Assembly: GCA_035286285.1 (NCBI GenBank)
Contig: JAYKJG010000022.1
Location: 1-5,179, forward strand
Reading direction: 5' to 3'
Length of the DNA stretch: 5,179 nt
DNA from: Prochlorothrix sp035286285
GTDB lineage: Bacteria > Cyanobacteriota > Cyanobacteriia > Prochlorotrichales > Prochlorotrichaceae
The notes below the pieces were generated by a model. That model searched no databases. It saw only the letters and a list, made by a program, of their open reading frames with translations, and had not been told where the DNA came from. Below are positions 1 to 5,179 of this stretch, piece by piece (within the stretch, counting starts at the first letter, position 1; every line of letters begins with the position of its first letter). A program made the position numbers and the translations under genes.

Positions 1-236
1 TACCCTCTAAATGCTATCGATAGGGTTATGTCAATATTCTAGATTTCCTTGCCCTAGATTTCCTTGCCCTAGAACTCTGTTTAAACACTCCTCACCGTTG
101 GGGTGGCGATTGCGGCTTATCTTCCCCCTTCGATCGCAGTCCCTCATCTAACCCCATCACCCCCTCGTTTTCGCTTGTTCTCGACTTTAGGGGGTTGTTT
201 TACGTTGTTCAGTCGCATTTTTGGACCTATAACTCC
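1..236. other. non-coding leader upstream of the first gene
   Basis: All three + frames hit a stop within the first 42 bases, and all three - frames contain a stop within the first 41, so no upstream gene tail enters the window. The stretch holds a 10-bp palindrome CTATCGATAG (14-23), the 15-bp tandem repeat described separately, and then C/T-rich sequence. A short open frame at 103-315 has a proline/serine-rich composition, no recognisable domain and overlaps the membrane-protein gene, so I do not call it. I see no convincing -35/-10 pair; TATTCT at 35-40 is only a loose -10 match. Confidence 0.6.
39..73. repeat. 15-bp perfect tandem repeat, two copies plus a 5-base remnant
   Basis: The unit CTAGATTTCCTTGCC occurs at 39-53 and 54-68 with no mismatch, followed by CTAGA at 69-73, which starts a third copy. 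It lies about 165 bases before the likely start of the membrane-protein gene. It could be a slippage-prone minisatellite or a paired regulator site; the sequence alone does not separate these. Confidence 0.9.
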
Positions 237-1886
237 ATGTTCCCTTTACTACCCCATCATTCCCTGGCCCTTGGCACAAATTCGGGCACAGGGGAGAGCG
301 GGCAGTTGTTGCTAGCCCAAGCGGCGGCTGCCAAAAGTGACCTGATTAGTAATTTGGGTCTGGACGGCATTCTCAGTGAAGTGTCTGACCGAGTGCTCAA
401 TTTGGCGGGTGCGATCGGCATTTTGCTAGTGGGCTGGATCATTGCCCTGATCGTCTCCTCCTTGGTTCGAGGCTTGCTCAATAAGACCACCGTGGACAAC
501 AAGGTGGCGGGCTGGCTAATGGGCCAAACGGAAGGTGAACTCCCCAAGGTGGAGAACTGGATCGGTGCCTTTGCCTTTTGGGTAGTGATGGTGTTTGCCA
601 TTGTTGCCTTCTTTAATGTGCTGGAGTTAGATGCTGTTTCTAGCCCCCTGGAAGGATTTTTAGGCGAAATTACCACCTATGCACCCCGTGTGCTCAGTGC
701 CTTGATCCTAGGCGGTGCAGCTTGGATTATGGCTACGATCGTGCGCTTACTACTGACCCAGGTCATGAAGCGCTATAACTTAGACACCCAACTGGCCGAG
801 CGCCTTGGGGGCGGTGAGGAGTCGCCGCTGCCCGTGCCCCTCAATGAAACCATGGGGACCATTCTCTACTGGTTTGTGTGGCTGTTCTTCCTGCCGTCGA
901 TTTTGGGGGCGCTCCAACTGGAAGGCCCCCTTGCCCCGGTCCAGAATCTCTTGGATGAAATTCTGTCGGCCCTGCCCCAGGTTCTCAAGGCGGCTCTGAT
1001 TGGCTTGATTGGCTGGATTCTAGCCAAATTTATCCAAAATATTGTGGCCAGCTTCCTGGCAGCCGTGGGCAGCGATAGCTTAGGCCGTCGCTTTGGCCTC
1101 AGTGGCGAGAGCCTCAGCCTGTCGAAGTTGGTGGGCAATCTTATCTATGCGCTGGTGATTTTATTCACGGCGATCGCGGCCCTGGAAGCGTTGGCGATCG
1201 AGGCCATTTCTGCGCCTGCGGTGTCGATGCTGAACCAAATCCTGGCAGCATTGCCCTACCTGCTGCAAGCAAGCCTGATTCTCTTCCTCTTCTACCTGGG
1301 CGCTAAATTTGTCACGGATTTGGTGACGCAGTTGCTCACGGGCTTGGGCTTTAACGATGTGCTCAACTGGCTGGGCCTGCAAACCCTAGTTCCCCCGTCC
1401 GCCTCAGACTCAACCGAGACTGCGGCGACTCCCACCAAAACCCCCTCGGAAATTGTGGGAATTCTGGCCGGGGTTGGCCTGATGCTGATCGGCGTTATTG
1501 AAGCTGTGGATTCCCTGGAATTGGAGCAACTCAGCGCCATTATTGCCCTGCTGACGGCTGGCAGTGGTCAAATTCTGGCGGGTTTAGTGGTCTTTGCTCT
1601 GGCCCTGTTCCTGGGGAATCTGACCTATCGCGTGGTCAGCCTTCCCGGCGATCGCCAAAGTAAGCTCCTGGCCAATGCGGCCCGGATTTCGATCGTGATC
1701 TTTGGCTCGGCGATGGGTTTGCGCCAAATGGGCATTGCAACCAATATCGTTGATCTGGCCTTTGGGTTGCTCTTCGGCGCGATCGCGGTGGCGGTGGCGA
1801 TCGCCTTTGGTTGGGGCGGCAAAGATGTGGCGGCGGCTCAACTGAAAAAGTGGGTCGATTCCCTGGCCGATCGCGAAATCGGCTAA
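237..1886 (+). CDS. multi-repeat 'conserved TM helix' membrane protein, mechanosensitive-channel related
   Basis: This is a very hydrophobic polytopic inner-membrane protein of 549 residues if it starts at the ATG at 237. By eye it has about eleven membrane segments, near residues 54-79, 111-130, 150-174, 207-226, 244-274, 298-319, 336-363, 402-424, 441-464, 480-498 and 504-526. They form a repeating unit: a helix of the type LPxxLxAxLILxxGxxxA, an amphipathic stretch ending in a charged loop, then a second helix leading into a LxLxxLxxP-like segment. About five units are visible. This is the pattern of the 'conserved TM helix' family (Pfam PF05552) found in MscS-related and CmpX-like proteins. 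The chain ends shortly after the last repeat (FGWGGKDVAAAQLKKW), so the soluble MscS beta domain is absent. A Ser/Thr/Pro-rich linker (about 386-404) separates repeats 4 and 5. Role in osmotic or envelope-stress gating is inferred from the family. The start is uncertain: the frame stays open to a TTG at 195 (563 aa), and a TTG at 306 (526 aa) has the best ribosome site, GGGGAGAG at 291-298. It probably has its own transcription unit. Confidence 0.85.
   Translation: MFPLLPHHSLALGTNSGTGESGQLLLAQAAAAKSDLISNLGLDGILSEVSDRVLNLAGAIGILLVGWIIALIVSSLVRGLLNKTTVDNKVAGWLMGQTEGELPKVENWIGAFAFWVVMVFAIVAFFNVLELDAVSSPLEGFLGEITTYAPRVLSALILGGAAWIMATIVRLLLTQVMKRYNLDTQLAERLGGGEESPLPVPLNETMGTILYWFVWLFFLPSILGALQLEGPLAPVQNLLDEILSALPQVLKAALIGLIGWILAKFIQNIVASFLAAVGSDSLGRRFGLSGESLSLSKLVGNLIYALVILFTAIAALEALAIEAISAPAVSMLNQILAALPYLLQASLILFLFYLGAKFVTDLVTQLLTGLGFNDVLNWLGLQTLVPPSASDSTETAATPTKTPSEIVGILAGVGLMLIGVIEAVDSLELEQLSAIIALLTAGSGQILAGLVVFALALFLGNLTYRVVSLPGDRQSKLLANAARISIVIFGSAMGLRQMGIATNIVDLAFGLLFGAIAVAVAIAFGWGGKDVAAAQLKKWVDSLADREIG
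1779..1804. repeat. pair of HIP1 palindromes (GCGATCGC)
   Basis: Exact GCGATCGC octamers lie at 1779-1786 and 1797-1804, 18 bases apart start to start. Two more exact copies lie in the same gene at 1170-1177 and 1648-1655. HIP1 is the highly iterated palindrome abundant in many cyanobacterial genomes, and it supports the taxonomic call. Confidence 0.9.
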
Positions 1887-1930
1887 ACCTGGTGGTCGGG
1901 GTTCCCTGTGGTTTCCTGAATTGGCCTAAA

Positions 1931-1973
1931 ACCGGGTTAACCACGGGGGAATTGCCCCGATCGTGTCGGTTTT
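1931..1973 (+). terminator. possible intrinsic terminator of the membrane-protein gene
   Basis: About 45 bases after the stop codon, ACCG (1931-1934) can pair with CGGT (1967-1970), enclosing an inner GC-rich stem CGGGG (1944-1948) with CCCCG (1955-1959). A short T run follows directly (1970-1973). The stem is interrupted and the T run is only four bases, so termination is plausible but weakly supported. Confidence 0.35.
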
Positions 1974-1989
1974 CTGCCCCACTTGGAGA

Positions 1990-2071
1990 GCTTCCCCGCA
2001 GTAACCAGGGGGAGCAGGGGGACAGAGGGCGCTGGAGCGCCTAGGGAGGAACTCCTACGCAGAGCGTGGGA
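1990..2071. repeat. block of three consecutive hairpins, probable dispersed intergenic repeat
   Basis: Three stem-loops follow one another. First, GCTTCCCC (1990-1997) pairs with GGGGGAGC (2008-2015), with one G-T wobble and a 10-base loop. Second, GGCGCT (2028-2033) pairs with AGCGCC (2036-2041), closing in practice as a 5-bp stem with loop TGGA. Third, TCCTACGC (2053-2060) pairs with GCGTGGGA (2064-2071), with one wobble and loop AGA. A nine-base direct repeat of the type CAGGGGGAS (2006-2023) lies between the first two. No T run follows any stem, so these are not ordinary terminators. From memory, the third hairpin resembles sequence seen often between genes in cyanobacteria; a genome search would settle this. 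Confidence 0.6.
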
Positions 2072-2110
2072 ACTAGTTAAAAACTAGTTAACTAGTGATA
2101 GAACTAGTTA
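2071..2110. repeat. array of four palindromic AACTAGTT-type sites
   Basis: AACTAGTTA occurs at 2071-2079, 2082-2090 and 2102-2110, and a shorter AACTAGT at 2090-2096 overlaps the second copy. The core AACTAGTT is a perfect 8-bp palindrome. Start-to-start spacings are 11, 8 and 12 bases. The array ends three bases before the upstream candidate start of hypF (2114) and 60 bases before the preferred one (2171). It may be a short tandem repeat of the kind common in filamentous cyanobacteria, or a cluster of operator sites for hypF. Confidence 0.75.
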
Positions 2111-2170
2111 GAGATGTCCGATTTATGCCTTGTTCTAGTGATACATCAGAATTTTCTGGCAAAATCTGTC

Positions 2171-4630
2171 ATGAACCTGTCTCGATCGCGCTACCACATC
2201 CAAGGTTTAGTGCAAGGGGTGGGATTTCGGCCCTTTGTGTATGGATTGGCGCGGGAGTTGGGGCTGACGGGGTGGGTGTGCAATAGCAGCGAGGGCGTGA
2301 CGATCGAGGTGCAAGGTGAGCCGGAGCCGTTGCAGCAGTTTCAGGACCGGCTCGATCGGGAGAAACCGCCCCACAGCCAGCTACACCAAGTTGTGATTAC
2401 AGCCCTAGACCTGTGTCCCGCTGAGGCAGACTTTACCATTCACCCATCCCAGGGCCATAGCCCCCCCACGGCCTTTGTTTTGCCGGATTTAGCCACCTGC
2501 TCGGCCTGTCTTGGGGACCTGTGGAACCCGGACAACCGCCGCCATCGCTACCCCTTCACCAACTGCACCCACTGCGGCCCCCGCTACAGCATTATTCACC
2601 GCCTCCCCTACGATCGGCCCCACACCACCCTTGCCCAGTTTCCCCTCTGCCCCGCCTGCGCTGCGGAATATGCTGATCCCGGCGATCGGCGCTTCCATGC
2701 TCAACCTAACGCCTGTTCTGTCTGTGGTCCTTGCCTCAGTTGGTGGCCGCGCCTTGATGCCAACCAGCCCAATTTTGCCCCAGAGCCAGTCTTAACCGGT
2801 GAACAAGCCCTACAAGCAGCGATCCAAGCCCTGAGGGCCGGGAAAATCCTCGCGATTAAGGGGCTAGGGGGATTTCATTTGATGGTGAATGCCCAGGATG
2901 AAGCCGCAGTGCAGCAACTGCGCCAGCGCAAACAGCGGCCCCAGAAGCCCTTAGCGGTTATGTTTGCGGATTTTGCGACGGTTAGCGCTTATTGCCAGGT
3001 TTCAGCCCCAGAACGCGATCTTTTGCAGTCTCCTGAGGCTCCGATCGTGCTGCTGGCTCGCCGCGATCGGCCCTCCCCGATCGGCCCCGATGCCCCCCCT
3101 GGGACTCCCCTCGACTCCCCTTTACTGCCCCTTGCCCCCAGCCTTGCCCCCGGCAATCCCAATTTGGGCGTAATGCTGCCCTATACGCCGCTGCATTCTC
3201 TTTTGCTGCGGGAGTGTGGGTTTCCGGTGGTGGCGACCAGTGGCAATGGGTCGGGGGATCCGTTGTGTTGGCAAACGGGGGATGCTTTGGAGCGGCTGGG
3301 GTCGATCGCCGATGGGATTTTGAGCCACGATCGACCGATCGCGCGGCCTGTGGATGACTCCATGGTGCGCTGGGTGGCCGATCGGCCTTTGATCCTGCGA
3401 CGGGCACGGGGCTATGCTCCACTGCCGTTGTTTTTGGGCGAAAATCCAACTCAGCAGACGATCCTAGCCCTGGGTAGCCATCTCAAGAATACCATTGCCC
3501 TCTATCACCAGGGCCAGGTGATTTTAAGCCCCCACATTGGCGATTTAGAGACCCTACGCAGCCGCGATCGGCTCCAGGAAACCCTTGCGACCCTCTGCCG
3601 CCTCTATGAACTGCGGCCCACCTTAATCACCTGCGATGCCCATCCCGACTATGGCTCCAGTCAGTTGGCCCAAATCCTCAGCCAAAGCCTCGCAACGGAT
3701 CCCCAACAACCCCTGCCCATTCTGCCGGTCCAGCACCACTACGCCCATATTCGTGCAGTTATGGCAGAACAGCAGCTTCAGGGGCCGGTTTTGGGCATTG
3801 CTTGGGATGGCTTGGGCTTGGGGCTGGAGGGGACCCTGTGGGGGGGGGAGTTTCTGCGGGTTGAGCCAAGTCGGGAGCAACCGGGCTTTAGGCGGGTGGC
3901 CCATTGGCGGCAGTTTCCCCTACCGGGGGGCGATCGGGCTGCACGGGAACCCCGGCGATCGGCCTTGGGCCTGCTCCATGCCATCGGCGATGGCCAGTTA
4001 CTGCCCGTCTTGGAACCCTATTTTAGGGCCAGTGATTGGCGAATTCTCAACCAAGCCCTCGATCGGGGGCTGAACTGTCCCTTAACCTCCAGTATGGGCC
4101 GTTTATTTGATGGGATCGCCGCCTTACTAGGGTTAGAAACCCAATGCAGCTTTGAGGGCCAAGGTGCAATGGCGGTCGAGTTTGCGGCCCAGCGGGGGCT
4201 GAAGGGGGGGATGCAGGGCGCGATCGAGGCCGTCAGAGCCGAAAGTCTGGCCCAAGGGCTAGGGTTGATCCGGCCCGCTGTTGCCCCGCCGGGGGAGGCC
4301 GATCGGCCTTGGGTTTTGGATTGGGAGCCGATCGTCGGCTGGATCCTCCAGCACCGGCAACGGGGAACGGCCCCAGAAGCCCTAGCCTTGGGGTTTCATG
4401 ATGTTTTGGTGGACTCGATCGTCGCCGTTGCCCAGCGGGTTGGCCTGGAAACCGTTGTTTTAGGCGGTGGCTGCTTCCAGAATCAGCTTTTGCTCACGCG
4501 ATCGGTGGCGGCTTTGCGATCGGCAGGCTTCGATCCCCACTGGCCCCAGCACTTTCCCCCCAACGACGGCGGCCTCGCCCTTGGCCAAATCGCCGCTGTG
4601 CTGACCGGGCTGGCGGCAGACCCAGATTAA
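2171..4630 (+). CDS. hypF: HypF, carbamoyltransferase for [NiFe] hydrogenase maturation
   Basis: HypF is a cytoplasmic enzyme that uses carbamoyl phosphate and ATP to form carbamoyl-adenylate and passes the carbamoyl group to the C-terminal cysteine of HypE. HypE then converts it to the cyanide that ligands the iron of [NiFe] hydrogenase. All domains are present (819-residue numbering). The acylphosphatase domain, about 6-95, has GVGFRPFVY with catalytic Arg20 and Asn38. Two zinc fingers of the form C-x2-C-x18-C-x2-C use Cys110/113/132/135 and 160/163/182/185. A YrdC-like domain spans about 210-415, with KGLGGFHL and TSGN. The Kae1/HypF C-terminal domain has metal-binding HHYAH (522-526), Asp546 in AWDG, WGGEF, TSSMGRLFD, GGGCFQN and PPNDGG (Asp799). 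The chain is intact, somewhat longer than E. coli HypF (750), partly through a Pro-rich insert near 299-319. The frame opens at ATG 2114 (838 aa), but the conserved domain begins five to seven residues after ATG 2171, as is usual in the family; neither has a strong ribosome site. A nine-G run lies at 3840-3848. No hydrogenase genes are adjacent. Confidence 0.96.
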   Translation: MNLSRSRYHIQGLVQGVGFRPFVYGLARELGLTGWVCNSSEGVTIEVQGEPEPLQQFQDRLDREKPPHSQLHQVVITALDLCPAEADFTIHPSQGHSPPTAFVLPDLATCSACLGDLWNPDNRRHRYPFTNCTHCGPRYSIIHRLPYDRPHTTLAQFPLCPACAAEYADPGDRRFHAQPNACSVCGPCLSWWPRLDANQPNFAPEPVLTGEQALQAAIQALRAGKILAIKGLGGFHLMVNAQDEAAVQQLRQRKQRPQKPLAVMFADFATVSAYCQVSAPERDLLQSPEAPIVLLARRDRPSPIGPDAPPGTPLDSPLLPLAPSLAPGNPNLGVMLPYTPLHSLLLRECGFPVVATSGNGSGDPLCWQTGDALERLGSIADGILSHDRPIARPVDDSMVRWVADRPLILRRARGYAPLPLFLGENPTQQTILALGSHLKNTIALYHQGQVILSPHIGDLETLRSRDRLQETLATLCRLYELRPTLITCDAHPDYGSSQLAQILSQSLATDPQQPLPILPVQHHYAHIRAVMAEQQLQGPVLGIAWDGLGLGLEGTLWGGEFLRVEPSREQPGFRRVAHWRQFPLPGGDRAAREPRRSALGLLHAIGDGQLLPVLEPYFRASDWRILNQALDRGLNCPLTSSMGRLFDGIAALLGLETQCSFEGQGAMAVEFAAQRGLKGGMQGAIEAVRAESLAQGLGLIRPAVAPPGEADRPWVLDWEPIVGWILQHRQRGTAPEALALGFHDVLVDSIVAVAQRVGLETVVLGGGCFQNQLLLTRSVAALRSAGFDPHWPQHFPPNDGGLALGQIAAVLTGLAADPD

Positions 4631-4656
4631 GTCAAGGAATATTGCGGTTCTTTAAT

Positions 4657-4678
4657 AAGATGGAACAAAGATGGAACA
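4657..4678. repeat. 11-bp perfect direct repeat upstream of ndhD
   Basis: AAGATGGAACA occurs twice, head to tail (4657-4667 and 4668-4678), in the 121-bp gap between hypF and ndhD. The period of 11 is close to one helical turn, as expected for side-by-side binding of a regulator. A chance duplication is equally possible. The second copy ends 73 bases before the ndhD start codon. Confidence 0.85.
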
Positions 4679-4740
4679 GCTTGTGCGCAACACCCAAAAC
4701 GTAGCCTAACCCATCACCCCTTACCCATCCGCCGTTACAA

Positions 4741-4746
4741 GAGGAG
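4741..4746 (+). promoter_or_regulatory. strong Shine-Dalgarno of ndhD
   Basis: GAGGAG ends five bases before the ATG at 4752, a near-ideal match and spacing. It fixes the ndhD start and contrasts with the two upstream genes, whose preferred ATG starts have no comparable site. Confidence 0.8.
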
Positions 4747-4751
4747 TCGGA

Positions 4752-5179
4752 ATGCTCAGCGCCTTAATCTGGATCCCCGTGGTTGCAGCAATCTTGATCG
4801 GATTGTTGCCCCGCAACACCAGCCCTGCCCTGATTCGATCGGGAGCCGGTTTCGCCTCAGTTCTCACCCTTGCGCTAGCCCTGCTCCTCACCTTCCAGTT
4901 CCAGCAACAGGATCCCGGCTTCCAGTTCCAAGAAAACCTCCCGTGGCTCGACACCCTTGGGGTTCACTATGCCCTAGGGGTGGATGGCCTCGCCCTGCCC
5001 TTGGTCCTGCTCAACGTCTTGATCATCGCCCTCGTCATTTATTGCACCGATTCAGACCTTCAGCGGCCTCACCTCTACTACAGCCTGATGCTGATTATCA
5101 GTGGCGGGGTTACAGGGGCATTTTTGGCCCAAGACTATATTTTGTTTTTCCTGTTCTATGAAGTGGAACTGGTTCCCCT
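4752..5179 (+). CDS. ndhD: NdhD-family NDH-1 subunit (NAD(P)H-quinone oxidoreductase chain 4), 3' end outside window
   Basis: Only the first 142 codons are present; family members are about 500 residues long, so most of the gene lies beyond the window. NdhD is a thylakoid-membrane, antiporter-like proton-pumping subunit of cyanobacterial NDH-1, homologous to NuoM of complex I. Visible membrane segments lie near residues 2-20, 30-50, 81-98, 108-125 and from 129. Diagnostic motifs are YALGVDGLALPLVLL (about 73-87) and LFFLFYEVELVP (131-142). Glu137 in the latter corresponds to the essential glutamate of NuoM (E144 in E. coli), within its WEMMLVP motif. The short N-terminus MLSALIWIPVVAA is more like NdhD3/NdhD4 of the CO2-uptake complexes than the longer NdhD1/NdhD2 start; this is from memory and is not decisive. 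hypF rather than ndhF lies upstream, which fits a stand-alone ndhD4-type locus better than the ndhF3-ndhD3-cupA operon. The start is well supported by its ribosome site. Confidence 0.9.
   Translation, partial: MLSALIWIPVVAAILIGLLPRNTSPALIRSGAGFASVLTLALALLLTFQFQQQDPGFQFQENLPWLDTLGVHYALGVDGLALPLVLLNVLIIALVIYCTDSDLQRPHLYYSLMLIISGGVTGAFLAQDYILFFLFYEVELVP

Noticed and set aside
103..315. Open frame of 70 codons overlapping the first gene
   Set aside because: It has a Pro/Ser-rich low-complexity translation, no domain and no ribosome site, and its end overlaps the well-supported membrane-protein frame.
2028..2041. Intrinsic terminator at GGCGCTGGAGCGCC
   Set aside because: The stem is GC-rich but is followed by CTAGGGAGGA with no T run.
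1990..2071. CRISPR array or tRNA in the hairpin region
   Set aside because: There are no regularly spaced identical repeats with unique spacers, and the three stems do not assemble into a cloverleaf.
2982..3449. 155-codon open frame on the - strand inside hypF
   Set aside because: It lies opposite the conserved HypF YrdC-like region. Its composition (Pro, Arg, Ser rich) is that of an antisense shadow in GC-rich coding DNA.
3636..4073. 145-codon open frame on the + strand inside hypF
   Set aside because: It is out of frame with the conserved Kae1-like domain and rich in Trp/Gly/Pro without any motif. I also considered it as evidence of a frameshift in hypF, but the hypF frame is continuous with every motif in order.
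4642..4661. sigma70-type promoter before ndhD (TTGCGG and TAAGAT)
   Set aside because: The gap between the two hexamers is only eight bases, far from the usual 17, so I do not call a promoter there.

Overview
The window looks like chromosomal DNA of a cyanobacterium. Three signs support this. It carries the cyanobacterial HIP1 palindrome GCGATCGC (four exact copies in the first gene) and very frequent CGATCG cores. It has an NdhD-family subunit of the photosynthetic NDH-1 complex. Its base composition is moderately GC-rich, with short structured repeats between genes. I cannot name the species from sequence alone.

All three genes lie on the + strand. (1) Positions 1-236 are non-coding leader with a perfect 15-bp tandem repeat. 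(2) Positions 237-1886 encode a polytopic membrane protein made of five repeated 'conserved TM helix' hairpins, related to the membrane part of mechanosensitive-channel (MscS/CmpX-like) proteins but lacking the soluble MscS beta domain. (3) The 1887-2170 gap holds a possible terminator, a run of three consecutive hairpins that looks like a dispersed repeat, and an array of four palindromic AACTAGTT-type sites just before hypF. (4) Positions 2171-4630 (or from 2114) encode a full-length HypF, the carbamoyltransferase that starts CN-ligand synthesis for [NiFe] hydrogenase, with all four domains and the catalytic residues visible. (5) The 121-bp gap 4631-4751 contains a perfect 11-bp tandem repeat and a strong Shine-Dalgarno. 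(6) From 4752 to the window end is the first 142 codons of an NdhD-type antiporter-like subunit, most like the NdhD3/NdhD4 forms used in CO2-uptake NDH-1 complexes.

The genes do not form an obvious single pathway. HypF implies that the organism makes a [NiFe] hydrogenase (bidirectional Hox and/or uptake Hup), whose structural genes are not here. The NDH-1 subunit belongs to photosynthetic electron transport or CO2 concentration. Each gene has its own spacer, so separate transcription units are likely, though I see no clear terminator between hypF and ndhD. I found no new multi-gene system. The most unusual material is the repeat and hairpin block upstream of hypF and a nine-G tract inside a conserved hypF motif.
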